A stretch of DNA of 64,000 bases, from positions 62,001 through 126,000 of the forward strand of contig JAXMBI010000003.1 of assembly GCA_046349955.1 (NCBI GenBank), read 5' to 3'. Positions 51,069-59,909 of this stretch are shown here, one piece after another. Below the pieces are notes generated by a model, which did not search any database, was not told where the DNA came from, and saw nothing but the letters and a program-made list of their open reading frames with translations. The DNA is from JBGAPH01 sp046349955. Lineage in GTDB: Bacteria; Planctomycetota; Planctomycetia; Pirellulales; JBGAPH01. The position numbers and the translations under genes are program-made. Every line of letters starts with the position of its first letter. The stretch's first letter is position 1.

Positions 51069-52217
51069 GTGAGTGCGACCTTGGCTGTGCCTGAAGTGCT
51101 GACTCCGCCCCCCGCTGCCGAGCGGCGGGGAGTGCCCATTCCTGAGTACGGCCCCGCCTTTCCGGCGCCCGAGCTGCCTTACCTGCCGCGCGATCCCCGC
51201 TCGTACAACCCGCCGATCGGCCTCATCGGCTGCGGCGGCATCACCAGCCACCACCTCACGGCCTATCGCGCCGCCGGCTACCGCGTGGTCGCCCTCTGCG
51301 ACGCCAACCTCGAGCGGGCCCGGCAGCGGCAGGCCGAGTTCTACCCCGAGGCCGAGGTCATCGAAGACTACCGCGTGCTGCTTAAGCGCGACGACATCGA
51401 GGTGCTTGACATCGCCACTCATCCGGCGCTGAGGGCACTCATGATCGAGCACGGGTTGAATGCCCGCAAGCATATTCTGAGCCAGAAGCCGTTCGTGCTC
51501 GATCTCGATTTCGGCGAGCGGATGGTGGAGCTGGCCGCCCGGCAGGGCGTTCGGCTGGCGGTGAACCAGAACGGCCGCTGGGCCCCCCACTTCAGCTACA
51601 TTCGCGAGGCGGTCCGCGCGGGGCTGACCGGCGAGCTCTCCGGCGTCCACACCCGCGTCCATTGGGACCACAATTGGGTGGCCGGCACCGAGTTCGACCG
51701 CGTGAAGCACTTGATCCTCTACGACTTTGCGGTCCACTGGTTCGACTTCCTGACGACGCTCATGGGCCCGCGCAAGCCAACGCGCGTGTTTTCTTCGATC
51801 GCGCGCGCCGCGGGGCAGCGGGCTACGCCAGCGCTCTTGGGCCAGGCGGTCGTGGAGTACGAAGGCGCTCAGGCATCGCTCGTCTTCGACGGCAACACGC
51901 ACTTCGGCGCGCTCGACTCGGTCTATGTGAACGGCACGCGCGGCACGCTGACCGCCAGCGGCCCCGACAGCAAGCTGCAGCAGGTGACGCTCTACAACGC
52001 CCAAGGGCACGCCTCGCCCGAGCTGCAAGGCTGCTGGTTCCCCGACGGCTTCCACGGCACGATGGGCGAGCTGCTCTTGGCGATCGAAGAGAACCGCGAG
52101 CCCACGCATAGTGCGGCCAACAACCTGGAAAGCCTGGCGCTCGTGTTCGCGGCGGTGGCCTCGGCGGAGACGGGGCAGGCGGTCGTGCCGGGAAGCGTGC
52201 GGCAGATGAGCGGGTAG
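51069..52217 (+). CDS. Gfo/Idh/MocA family oxidoreductase
   Basis: A 382-residue protein with the Rossmann motif IGLIGCGGITSHHL about 50 residues in, HILSQKPFVLD in place of the usual EKP, and VHWFDFLTTLMGPRKPTRVF. No export signal is seen, so it is probably cytoplasmic, unlike the paralogue at 45045. The start is uncertain: GTG at 51069 is chosen because sequence upstream looks non-coding; an ATG at 51006 in the same frame would add 21 residues. A single family B arm follows ten bases after the stop. Confidence 0.87.
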   Translation: MSATLAVPEVLTPPPAAERRGVPIPEYGPAFPAPELPYLPRDPRSYNPPIGLIGCGGITSHHLTAYRAAGYRVVALCDANLERARQRQAEFYPEAEVIEDYRVLLKRDDIEVLDIATHPALRALMIEHGLNARKHILSQKPFVLDLDFGERMVELAARQGVRLAVNQNGRWAPHFSYIREAVRAGLTGELSGVHTRVHWDHNWVAGTEFDRVKHLILYDFAVHWFDFLTTLMGPRKPTRVFSSIARAAGQRATPALLGQAVVEYEGAQASLVFDGNTHFGALDSVYVNGTRGTLTASGPDSKLQQVTLYNAQGHASPELQGCWFPDGFHGTMGELLLAIEENREPTHSAANNLESLALVFAAVASAETGQAVVPGSVRQMSG

Positions 52218-52226
52218 CGAACGCTC

Positions 52227-52248
52227 GTAGGTTATGCTTCAGCATAAC
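52227..52248 (+). repeat. Family B solo arm, copy B3
   Basis: One perfect 22-base arm GTAGGTTATGCTTCAGCATAAC followed by GACGCCGCGCGCC, the reverse complement of the end of B1. No second arm is found before 52330. It is thus a half element, ten bases past the stop of the Gfo/Idh gene. Confidence 0.85.
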
Positions 52249-52312
52249 GACGCCGCGCGCCACCTTTGGTTGATCCGATTTCGTTAGCGCCGGCAGTCCA
52301 GGACGGCGCGCC

Positions 52313-52810
52313 TCAGTCGACAAAGCGCTCGTGCGACAGGGGCAACGCGGGCAACGGCCACCCACCGTTGAGCTCGGGCGCGATTGGCGGAGCGCCCGGC
52401 GTCGCGGCTGGGCGTTGAGCGCTGGACGCCTTCGGTTTCTGCGGATGGAGGAACGGATCGAGCTCGGCTCGTCCGATCCGCGCCTCGGGGAACCACCGCA
52501 AAGCCTGCGCGGCCTCGTCGCTTGGCTTCCAAAGGGTGATGCTGTCGATCGCCTCGTCGCCAAACAGCCGGCGCAGCCAATGCACGCGGGCGAGCGCGGG
52601 GTCTCCGGGAGCGAGGCCCATCGCCTGCGCGGCGAGCGTGGAACTCGAGAACGTGGCCACTCCGTCTTGCTCGAGCGCACGTCGAATGGACCGACGCTCG
52701 AGGACTCGGTGTCGTTCCCACGCCAAGAGCCCGCAGAGCACAGCGACGGCCCCGAGAGCGGCCCGCAGAGAGATTGTTAGCCAGCGTTTGCCCGCCAAAC
52801 GCGTGTTCAT
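52313..52810 (-). CDS. Small single-pass membrane protein of the 52-57 kb array
   Basis: A 165-residue protein. The ATG at 52810 starts a short basic stretch and one helix (LRAALGAVAVLCGLLAWERH). Next comes the RVLERRSIRRALEQDGVATF motif, found in planctomycete proteins that carry an N-terminal helix and then 'hRVLERRxxI'. The C-terminal tail is Pro/Ala-rich. It resembles its neighbour at 52852 (HRNVVLERRAAIREW, then RRMLGDEPI versus RRLFGDEAI), so the two are paralogues. No function is known. Confidence 0.72.
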   Translation of the reverse strand: MNTRLAGKRWLTISLRAALGAVAVLCGLLAWERHRVLERRSIRRALEQDGVATFSSSTLAAQAMGLAPGDPALARVHWLRRLFGDEAIDSITLWKPSDEAAQALRWFPEARIGRAELDPFLHPQKPKASSAQRPAATPGAPPIAPELNGGWPLPALPLSHERFVD

Positions 52811-52851
52811 GCTGCTATCTCCAGCTCGCGTGCCGCTGGGGCCCCGCGGCA

Positions 52852-53205
52852 CTAAAACACGTATCCGCCGCGAAAGGTTTCTGCTTCGGGAAACAACGTC
52901 GCGGCGCGGTCCGTGCGCGGCTTGAAGTCTTGGGGGAAGTGAATGAGTTGGATCGGCTCGTCGCCCAACATCCGCCGAACGAAGGAGATTGTTGCTTGTT
53001 TTTTGGCAGAGCGGGGCAGAATCGGCCACTGCTCGGCCTGCTCAGGAGTGAGCAATAGCGCGCCGGCGGCGTTCCATTCTCGGATCGCTGCCCGCCGCTC
53101 GAGCACCACATTCCGCTGCCAGGCGAGGTAGCCGGAGCACGCGGCTACGGCCGCAAGGAGAAAACGCAGCGAGAAGCGCGGTGCGATAGCGAGGCGTAGT
53201 TTCAC
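52852..53205 (-). CDS. Small single-pass membrane protein, paralogue of the previous gene
   Basis: A 117-residue protein. The start is the GTG at 53205, which overlaps the stop of the gene before it in a GTGA junction. It has RFSLRFLLAAVAACSGYLAW as its helix, then QRNVVLERRAAIREWNAAGA, and in the C-terminal half FVRRMLGDEPIQLIHFP, matching the layout of the 52313 gene. These proteins look like N-terminal parts of planctomycete LRR proteins that lack the repeats. Confidence 0.72.
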   Translation of the reverse strand: MKLRLAIAPRFSLRFLLAAVAACSGYLAWQRNVVLERRAAIREWNAAGALLLTPEQAEQWPILPRSAKKQATISFVRRMLGDEPIQLIHFPQDFKPRTDRAATLFPEAETFRGGYVF

Positions 53206-53654
53206 GGCACGAATAGTTCGAGGTCGGAAGCGTGATAAGATTCCCAGTCCGCGTCTTTTCGCAGGCGCCAGCGACCCACGCGGTTGCAGCACGACTCAAC
53301 TTCAGCGAGAACGCATGGGGCCGCAGGGCCAACGAAAGCGATCCCATCAACTCCCTCGCAGTCTAGCAGCGTGCGAATGCCCTCGACCGATGCGTTCGCA
53401 GCGCGGAGTACGACGAGTACGCGGTTGGGACTCACCGGCCGCACTTCAATCAGGCTGTGATCGGATCGAGGAATCGCCAGGGCGTCGTCAAGCTGCTGGC
53501 GGGCGCGTTGGTGATTCACCTCACACCGGCCTAGTACGCCTGCAACGCAGCCCAGCAGTGTTGTCGTGGCAAGGACTGAACGCAAGGCGAACGCTCGCCT
53601 GCCGGAGCGGCGAATTAAGGCATACGGATTTGGACTGGCACTTGGAGCGGGCAC
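53202..53654 (-). CDS. Small single-pass membrane protein
   Basis: A 150-residue protein with a GTG start at 53654. A basic N-terminus (YALIRRSGRRAFALR) and one helix (SVLATTTLLGCVAGVLG) precede a soluble domain (VRPVSPNRVLVVLRAANASV) with four Cys toward the end. It overlaps the next gene by four bases, suggesting coupled translation. I do not recognise it; the position and layout fit the array. Confidence 0.65.
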   Translation of the reverse strand: MPAPSASPNPYALIRRSGRRAFALRSVLATTTLLGCVAGVLGRCEVNHQRARQQLDDALAIPRSDHSLIEVRPVSPNRVLVVLRAANASVEGIRTLLDCEGVDGIAFVGPAAPCVLAEVESCCNRVGRWRLRKDADWESYHASDLELFVP

Positions 53655-53681
53655 GATGCCTAGACCGAATGCTGCCGTCGT

Positions 53682-54071
53682 CTACTGAGTCCCGATATAG
53701 TGAACGCCAAACGCCCAGTCGATCCAGTCGGGTTCGGGAACGTTCCTCCGCCGCCACCTTTCGCCAGTCCCCATAAAGTCGTCAGACCTGTCGAAATCCA
53801 GCGCGAGCACATCGGCGACCGCTGGCGGAGTTTCTGGCTTCACAAGAAGCTCTTGGACCAGCACCGATTCGTTAATTGCGCGAGCCATCTGGGGTGTGAT
53901 CGCAGCTCCATCGACATCGAGGCTCCGCCCGTGGCCTTCCATCGACCAGTCGTCCAACAACACCGCCCCCAGGCTCGCCCGCGCGTGATCGAGAACCTGT
54001 TGTTCCCGCGAATGCCGAATCGGCGTACAGCCTGCCGAGAGCAGGGCGAACAGCAGCAGCCATCGTGGCAT
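53682..54071 (-). CDS. Small lipoprotein
   Basis: A 129-residue protein with a lipoprotein signal (MPRWLLLFALLSAGC, lipobox SAGC). The mature part is acidic and ends FGVHYIGTQ. No domain is recognised. It lies three bases after the stop of the membrane protein at 54075 (both on the minus strand), so it is probably in one operon with it. Confidence 0.68.
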   Translation of the reverse strand: MPRWLLLFALLSAGCTPIRHSREQQVLDHARASLGAVLLDDWSMEGHGRSLDVDGAAITPQMARAINESVLVQELLVKPETPPAVADVLALDFDRSDDFMGTGERWRRRNVPEPDWIDWAFGVHYIGTQ

Positions 54072-54074
54072 GGT

Positions 54075-54332
54075 TCAGTCCTCCGGCTGCGGATTCTCGC
54101 CGGGCCGGGGTTCAGCGTCCAGATCAGCGGGCGGCATGATTGCGGTGAATTGGGCTCCAGGCGTCTTGCTATCAAAGTCCTCAACGTGGTTCTGGAACCA
54201 CCCGACAACGCTTGGCAACACGAACAGCATTGCGACCACGCCCCACTCCGGCGACAGCGAAAACGCCCAGGCGACAACACACATGCTCGTGGTGATGATC
54301 ACGATCGATCCCAGCGAGAACCTCGGTTTCAT
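54075..54332 (-). CDS. Small two-helix membrane protein
   Basis: An 85-residue protein. MKPRFSLGSIVIITTSMCVV begins with the same RFSLxxI basic-then-helix pattern as its neighbours; a second helix follows (WGVVAMLFVLPSVVGWF), then an acidic, Pro-rich tail. It is separated by three bases from the neighbouring genes on both sides, consistent with one operon. Confidence 0.66.
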   Translation of the reverse strand: MKPRFSLGSIVIITTSMCVVAWAFSLSPEWGVVAMLFVLPSVVGWFQNHVEDFDSKTPGAQFTAIMPPADLDAEPRPGENPQPED

Positions 54333-54335
54333 GCC

Positions 54336-54509
54336 TCACGCTTCATTGTCTGGCACAAGTCCTTGCCAGACCGCCCAAACGGTCAGCCCGGCCAGCGCAG
54401 CCCCGATGGCGGCCCCGGCGCGGACGAGCGGCGAGAGTTGCCAGCTTGCCAGCAACACGCAGAGGAAGCCAATCACACAGAGAAGGCCGCGCAGGGAGAA
54501 TCGACTCAT
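54336..54509 (-). CDS. Small two-helix membrane protein
   Basis: A 57-residue protein. MSRFSLRGLLCVIGFLCVLL again shows the FSLR start, and a second helix (AAIGAALAGLTVWAVW) ends at VPDNEA. An ATG at 54554 in the same frame would add a 15-residue polar extension; I prefer 54509 because the relatives start right at the FSLR motif. Confidence 0.62.
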   Translation of the reverse strand: MSRFSLRGLLCVIGFLCVLLASWQLSPLVRAGAAIGAALAGLTVWAVWQGLVPDNEA

Positions 54510-54570
54510 CGGTAGATTGTTCGCATTGCGTTCGACGTCTGGCGACGATGGCATCTAGTCGGCGTCGGCA

Positions 54571-54858
54571 TCACCGCGGCGCCAGCCCTCCAAAGAGAAA
54601 GGCGACGGCGCCCAGGCAGCAGACCACGATCGCGAGGCCCCAGATCGCTCCCTCCCAGCAGCGCCGCCAACCGACCGCCAGGCAGCCCACGGCTGCCCCG
54701 ATCGACGCCGGCAGACCGAGGAGTGCGAAAAGCGCGATGTACTTGTCGGCCGCGGCCTCAACCCACATGAATCGCATCAACCCGATCGCAAGGGCGGCCA
54801 TTGTGACTGCCGCCAGAAGATCTTGCAGCGACAGGCGGTATTGTGCGGGTTTTGGCAT
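54571..54858 (-). CDS. Small three-helix membrane protein
   Basis: A 95-residue protein starting MPKPAQYRLSLQDLLAAVTM, with three hydrophobic segments (about residues 11-30, 37-55 and 68-90) and the end FGGLAPR. It has a similar short basic RLSLQDLL start to its neighbours. No family is recognised. It lies 61 bases upstream of the gene at 54336. Confidence 0.65.
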   Translation of the reverse strand: MPKPAQYRLSLQDLLAAVTMAALAIGLMRFMWVEAAADKYIALFALLGLPASIGAAVGCLAVGWRRCWEGAIWGLAIVVCCLGAVAFLFGGLAPR

Positions 54859-54962
54859 GCATTCAGTTCTACACTCTACCACCGTCAAGCTGAGCCCGTT
54901 CCAGCGATGGACATGGCGCACTCGGAAGCCCGAATGGCAACTTCACTCCTCCGCGCCTCGAC

Positions 54963-55808
54963 TTAACGGCCGTCGATCTCCAAACCTGGCACGGACCTCC
55001 GCAAACGGGCGAGTCCTTCCGCGGTGACGTGCGGGCAGTGCGCCACGCGCAGTTCGCGGAGCGAGGCCAGCTTTTCGAGGTGAGCGAGGCCGCGGTCGGT
55101 GATCTGCACGTTGTGGGTCAAGTCGAGCCGCTCGAGCGAAGGCAATTCCGCGACGCTCGCCAGTCCTGCGTCGGTGACCACCGCGTCCGACAGGTTGAGC
55201 CCCCTGAGCCGTGCGCGACAGGCGAGCCGGCCCAACGGCAGGCCGGTGGTCTGCGAGTAAGCGAGATCGAGCTCTTCCAAGTAGGGCAGGCCCGCCAGCT
55301 TCGCCACACAGGCGTCGTCGATCCAAGTCTCGTCGAGCGTGAGCCGCTTCAGGGAACGCATGGCGCCGATGCCATCCATCGCCCGCGGCGACAGACGCTC
55401 GCCACGGATAAGGAGCTCCTCGAGAGCCCGCAACCGGGGCAGCAGGCAGGCCTCTTGTTCGCTGAGGCCGCCCTCGATGTGGAGGACCGCCAACCGGGGC
55501 AGATCGGCCAAGCATGCCACGTTGGGGCGCGTCGCACGGCCGTGCTCGAGGCTGTACCGAACCTCGACGACCTGCGGCGGGCTCCAGTACCGATCCGCGA
55601 AGGAGTCGTGGCGTCGCTTCGCAACGTGCCAATCGCCGGGCGCAACTCGCTGATAGTCGTAGAGGGCATAGCCCCCGCCGGCATGCACCGCCGCCACCGC
55701 CCGCCACTGGCGCCGCGCCCGTTGCACCGGCAGGCCGAGGAACCCACAGGCGACGGCGACGAGCGTCGTCGTCAGCAGAATGGTTCGAAGCGTGAAGGTA
55801 CGTGCCAT
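54963..55808 (-). CDS. Membrane-anchored leucine-rich repeat protein
   Basis: A 281-residue protein: N-terminal helix (TLRTILLTTTLVAVACGFLG), a RARRQWRAVAAVHAGGGYALYDY segment, then LRRs of the ITDAGL class (DDACVAKLAGL, VTDAGLASVAEL, ITDRGLAHLEKL, VTAEGLARLRRS). This is the full planctomycete layout of FSLR-type helix plus LRR solenoid, of which the smaller array genes look like shortened versions. It is probably anchored in the inner membrane with the LRRs outside. The partner is unknown. Confidence 0.87.
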   Translation of the reverse strand: MARTFTLRTILLTTTLVAVACGFLGLPVQRARRQWRAVAAVHAGGGYALYDYQRVAPGDWHVAKRRHDSFADRYWSPPQVVEVRYSLEHGRATRPNVACLADLPRLAVLHIEGGLSEQEACLLPRLRALEELLIRGERLSPRAMDGIGAMRSLKRLTLDETWIDDACVAKLAGLPYLEELDLAYSQTTGLPLGRLACRARLRGLNLSDAVVTDAGLASVAELPSLERLDLTHNVQITDRGLAHLEKLASLRELRVAHCPHVTAEGLARLRRSVPGLEIDGR

Positions 55809-56002
55809 AGCTCCATCTTAACCTGGCCTCGGGGAGCCGCGCGATCATCAGCCGCGTTGGCAGCCAGTCGTATCATGAACGAACAGTCACACCGTCGCGT
55901 CGCTGTTCGCCGGCAGCCCTTTTCAGGTTAAAATTGCTCGCATGCCTCCTGCCATAAGCGTGAGTGGTTGGTTTTGTTGCAGCAAGACGCTGTGCCGACC
56001 GA

Positions 56003-56245
56003 CTACGGTAAGATGAATCTCAGGAGAACGCATAGCGTGCCTGCGGCGACAGCGCCGTACACCACGTCGCCGCAGATCGCGCCGGCGCCCAGGCCGCCGA
56101 GGAGGACGATCGTCGGAATCGCAACCAGCGGCAGATCGTGGCCGAAACGCAAGATCGCGAAGCACGCCGCCAGCCAACTTGTCGCCAGCAAGATCCTTCG
56201 GATCGTTAGCCGCTTGTCGCTGGTTGCGTTCGTTTGCGAGGCCAT
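56003..56245 (-). CDS. Small multi-helix membrane protein
   Basis: An 80-residue protein. A polar start (MASQTNATSDKR) with LTIRRILL leads into two or three helices (LATSWLAACFAILRFG; IPTIVLLGGLGAGAI; AAGTLCVLLRFIL). It diverges from the LRR gene at 56295 with only 49 bases between. The function is unknown. Confidence 0.62.
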   Translation of the reverse strand: MASQTNATSDKRLTIRRILLATSWLAACFAILRFGHDLPLVAIPTIVLLGGLGAGAICGDVVYGAVAAGTLCVLLRFILP

Positions 56246-56294
56246 GCCATTATTCTAATGCGTTCGGCGCGCACGCTCAAAAAGGCGAGTTCAC

Positions 56295-57440
56295 GTGACC
56301 TCTGGAAAGACGAGCTGGCGACAGTTCACTTTGCGGGCGTTCTGCGTCTTCGTCACTGCTGTCTGCCTGGCGCTCGCCGCCGGAGCACGACACCTGCATA
56401 CGATTGCGCGCGAACAGCAAGCCGTTCGAGCAATCTTGGCCTATGGCGGCGACGTTGGCCTCGAGGTTCCTGCAGGCCAACCGCCTTCGGGCCCAGATTC
56501 CGAGCCGGGGCGGTTGCTGGAACAACCCGCCTGGAAGCTCGCGTTCACGGGACGCCCGCAAGCGATCCGCGCTTGGCTGCTCGTCGATCAGGACCAAGAT
56601 CAGATTCTGGGCGAGCTTACCGCACTCGGCGCGCTGCGCGAGTTGTCCCTGAGCGGCGCCCTCGAGGATGCGCCCGCGGCGGCACTGCGGCATTTGTACG
56701 CGCTCGAGGAATTGCAGATTGCGTCATCGAGCCTCTCCGCCGCGGCGATCGAATCCGTACTGCCGCGACAACTGAAAAAGCTCAAACTCTCCGAGGTCGA
56801 TCTGGGCGCTCTCGAGGGGCGCGAAGTCTCGTGGCCAAGAGGCCTGGCGGAACTCGACGTTCAAGGGTGCAGTCGCCTGACCGGCCGCGTGCTGGGCAAG
56901 CTATTGCATCCGGAGCTTGAGAAACTAAGCGTGAATGGCGCCGATCTCACGGATCAGGACTTGGCAACCGTCGTCGCGCCCGATTCCCTCAGGTCGCTCG
57001 ACGTCCGGCGCGCTGGCTCGCTCTCCGCGGCGGGTCTGAACCGGTTGCTCGGCCGCAGCCTAGAGGCCTTGCGCCTCGATTCCCCCAACGTTACCGACGC
57101 GGATATCGAGGTGTTGCGTCTGCCCACGAACCTGCACTGGCTCGATTTGACCGGCTGCGATCAACTCACGAACCGCAGCGTCGAACTGATCGTGCATCGC
57201 TGTCCGGGGATTGAATGGCTCACACTGTCAGGCGACCACATCGACGGTGGTTGCATCCCGGCCTTGAACGCCCTTCCGGCAGGCTACCTCGATCTGCGGC
57301 GCACCTCGATTACGCGAGAGGCGCTGGCGCCGCTGGCATCGGGACGTTCCATCCACAGTCGCATCATCTGCAAAGGAGGGGAGTTTTGGGGCGCGCGATT
57401 TGTACCACAGGCGGAGGTAGAGCGTGCCATGCTTGAGTAG
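56295..57440 (+). CDS. Membrane-anchored leucine-rich repeat protein
   Basis: A 381-residue protein with a GTG start at 56295. The N-terminus SWRQFTLRAFCVFVTAVCLA is the FTLR-type helix, followed by REQQAVRAILAYGGDVGLE, as in the other LRR protein. The rest is about ten irregular LRRs (LRELSLSGALED, LAELDVQGCSRL, LRSLDVRRAGSL, LHWLDLTGCDQL). It is the only plus-strand gene of the array and converges with the FG-GAP gene at 57501. Confidence 0.82.
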   Translation: MTSGKTSWRQFTLRAFCVFVTAVCLALAAGARHLHTIAREQQAVRAILAYGGDVGLEVPAGQPPSGPDSEPGRLLEQPAWKLAFTGRPQAIRAWLLVDQDQDQILGELTALGALRELSLSGALEDAPAAALRHLYALEELQIASSSLSAAAIESVLPRQLKKLKLSEVDLGALEGREVSWPRGLAELDVQGCSRLTGRVLGKLLHPELEKLSVNGADLTDQDLATVVAPDSLRSLDVRRAGSLSAAGLNRLLGRSLEALRLDSPNVTDADIEVLRLPTNLHWLDLTGCDQLTNRSVELIVHRCPGIEWLTLSGDHIDGGCIPALNALPAGYLDLRRTSITREALAPLASGRSIHSRIICKGGEFWGARFVPQAEVERAMLE

Positions 57441-57500
57441 TCCGTCTAATCGTTGCCGCGGCGTTCTCAACCGTGGGAGCGAGCCGGCGAGCTGCGATTT

Positions 57501-59909
57501 CTACTCCGCCTTCACCGAGCGCACATCGTGATACTTCCCCATCTCCGGCCGCTCGAGCCGGCTCACGCGCCCGCCGGGCCAGTGGACTTCCAGCCATTCC
57601 ACTTCCTTGGCGTCCCCCAGGCCGAAGTGGACCCGACCCGAGTGTTGGCAGAGGGTGCTGTGCCCGCTGGCGAGCACCGACACGAACTGGCGGTCTGGCG
57701 TCTTGCAGAGGATCTTCGCGCCTTGCGGAGAAAGCCCGTTCCCCAGTTCGTAGGCCTGCAGGCCGATCCAGTTGAGCTGCGTGGGCCATTCGTTGCGCAT
57801 CACGTGGAACACGTGGCGGCCGTTTTTCCAGTCGGATTCCTCGAAGACCAGGTCGACCCGCCCATCGCCGTCGACGTCTTCCGAGAGGGCCGAGCGGCAA
57901 TCCGCTTCCGAGGCCACTCCCATCAGGTAGGCGACGTTGGCGAACGCCCCTTCGCCCCGGTGGAACCAGAGCACGTCGTGTTCGAAGCCGTTCCACGAAA
58001 TCTGCTTCGTGCGGACGTCGAACAGCACCTTGGAGAACAACTGGTCGAGCTCGGCGCTCTCCTTGGAGCTGCCGGAGTAGATGTCGTGCGTCCAGTAGGT
58101 GGTGCAGTAGTCGCGGCAGCTCTTGCCCGAGGTGTGGCCGTTGCAGACGAAGATCTCCTGGCGGCCATCGTTGTCGGCGTCGAACGTGGTGCAGCCCCAC
58201 GACCAACCGGTGCGGGCAATCTGATCGGAGAAGGGGGCCGGCGTGAAGCCTCCCTTGCCGTCGGCCAGCAGCGTGCGATTGCCGTAGCCCATGCCGGGGC
58301 GGGCCTTGGTGTGTGCGGCCAAGTCGTCGCGGCCAACGCCCAGCCGCTCCAGGCGGCGGGCGGTGGTCGAGCTCATGCCGATCACGTAGATGTCGAGCAG
58401 CCCGTCGTCGTTGTAGTCGCCAAACGTGTGGGCCATGCCGAAAGCGTCGAGATCAGGCACGGCCGTGCCGGTCACGTCGCGGAAGTGCCCTTGGCCGTCG
58501 CCGTAGTACAGGTCGTAGCCGGCGAAGTCGTTCACGGTGACCAGGTCGAGCAGACCGTCGCCGTTGAGGTCGGCCAGCGAGCTGCTGAAGTTGCGGCGGA
58601 ACCGCTTGGCGTCGAGCCCCGAGCCGGGCGTGCCGTCGACAAAATGTCCTTGGCCGTCGCCCAGCAACAGGTAGCCGGGAAAACCGTCATTGGCGTCGTA
58701 GTAGGGAGTCGGCATGTTGCCGGCGGCGTAGGCTGGCTTGTACTGGCCGATCCAAAGGTCGAGGTCGCCATCGCGGTCGACATCGCCCGCGGTCACGCCG
58801 GTGGGCAGAATCAGCTTGTCCGGCAGCGCGATCGGCAGCGCAGGGGAGGTGAACTTGCCCTGGGCGTCCGCCAGATAGACGCGCGGCAGCCCCAGGGAGA
58901 GCGCGAGCAACAGGTCGTCGCGGCCGTCGCCGTTGAAGTCGGCGAAGAGGCCGGCGCACGCGCGCGAGATGTCTTGCGTGTCGGTCACGAGCGGCTCTTC
59001 GCGCCAGCGCACGCTGCCGTCGGCCTGTGGTTCGTTCCAGTAGACGCGATTGAACGAGCCCGACACGAAGTCAGTGCGGCCGTCGCGGTTCAGGTCTTGG
59101 GCCAGGAAGGGGTGCGGCGTACCGGGGGCCGCGCGGTTGTTGGGATCGATCTTGTATTCAAACTTGGCGATCTCGCGAAACGCCGGCTCCCCCACGCGGC
59201 GCAGCAGGTGCGCGTTGCGGATGGCAATCGACTGCGGAATCGGCATCTCCTTGCCGCCGGCGGCCGTGCGCTCCCAAACAACGTTGAGATCGCCGCGGAC
59301 GACCACGCGCTCTTTCGGTTCGGGCCGAGCCAGGTGCGCCACGAAGGCCACGACGCTCGTCGCCTGCTTGTCGGCCGTGGGGGGCACGAAGGTCGAGTGG
59401 TGGAACTCCGCCTCCTCGAGCTTGTAGCCGGCCGCGACCAGAGCGTCGAGTTGCTGGACGAACTCGTCGCGCGAGTAGGTTTTGTCGTCGCCGCTGAAGG
59501 TCACGCGCTCGATGTCCCATTGCCCCTTTTCGGCGGGGGCGCCGGCCGGAACGACGAGCTGCTGCAGCACCGCGGTGCGCACGACGCCCAGGCGGTCGTC
59601 GCCCGCGCGAATGCGGTCCCAGAGATCGATGAAGTAGTCCTCATAGCGCTGCGCGAGAACCTCGTCGCGCCAAAGGCTGCCGTCGAGCTGGTCGCGCTTG
59701 ACGAGCATGGCGGCGGCGACCGGGCTGGTCACGCGCGGGCCCGCCGCGGCTGGGGGAGCGCCGGTCGGGGCCGTGCCGGAAGAGCCGGCGGGGTTGACCG
59801 CGGCCGTCGGCTGGTTGGCGGAGTTCGAACAGCCACTCCCGCCTAGGCAAAACAACACACCGATCAGCGCCGCGAGCCGCGCGGCGTGGAAATCGCAAGG
59901 GAGACGCAT
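57501..59909 (-). CDS. FG-GAP/VCBS and ASPIC-UnbV domain lipoprotein
   Basis: An 802-residue protein with a lipoprotein signal (lipobox GSGC, about residues 24-27) and a Pro/Ala/Gly linker. An N-terminal helical/mixed region (to about residue 250) is followed by repeated calcium-binding FG-GAP loops of a beta-propeller (DLNRDGRTDFV, DFNGDGRDDLL, DVDRDGDLDLW, DLNGDGLLDLV, DYNDDGLLDIY, DADNDGRQEIF, DVDGDGRVDLV). The end, HSGRVHFGLGDAKEVEWLEV with HWPGGRVSRLE, is the ASPIC/UnbV domain. Such proteins are surface-anchored in planctomycetes; a role in adhesion or binding is likely but not shown. Confidence 0.92.
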   Translation of the reverse strand: MRLPCDFHAARLAALIGVLFCLGGSGCSNSANQPTAAVNPAGSSGTAPTGAPPAAAGPRVTSPVAAAMLVKRDQLDGSLWRDEVLAQRYEDYFIDLWDRIRAGDDRLGVVRTAVLQQLVVPAGAPAEKGQWDIERVTFSGDDKTYSRDEFVQQLDALVAAGYKLEEAEFHHSTFVPPTADKQATSVVAFVAHLARPEPKERVVVRGDLNVVWERTAAGGKEMPIPQSIAIRNAHLLRRVGEPAFREIAKFEYKIDPNNRAAPGTPHPFLAQDLNRDGRTDFVSGSFNRVYWNEPQADGSVRWREEPLVTDTQDISRACAGLFADFNGDGRDDLLLALSLGLPRVYLADAQGKFTSPALPIALPDKLILPTGVTAGDVDRDGDLDLWIGQYKPAYAAGNMPTPYYDANDGFPGYLLLGDGQGHFVDGTPGSGLDAKRFRRNFSSSLADLNGDGLLDLVTVNDFAGYDLYYGDGQGHFRDVTGTAVPDLDAFGMAHTFGDYNDDGLLDIYVIGMSSTTARRLERLGVGRDDLAAHTKARPGMGYGNRTLLADGKGGFTPAPFSDQIARTGWSWGCTTFDADNDGRQEIFVCNGHTSGKSCRDYCTTYWTHDIYSGSSKESAELDQLFSKVLFDVRTKQISWNGFEHDVLWFHRGEGAFANVAYLMGVASEADCRSALSEDVDGDGRVDLVFEESDWKNGRHVFHVMRNEWPTQLNWIGLQAYELGNGLSPQGAKILCKTPDRQFVSVLASGHSTLCQHSGRVHFGLGDAKEVEWLEVHWPGGRVSRLERPEMGKYHDVRSVKAE

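Noticed and set aside
57453..59846. A 797-residue open frame on the plus strand
   Set aside because: It is antisense to the FG-GAP/ASPIC-UnbV lipoprotein gene, whose calcium loops prove the coding strand.
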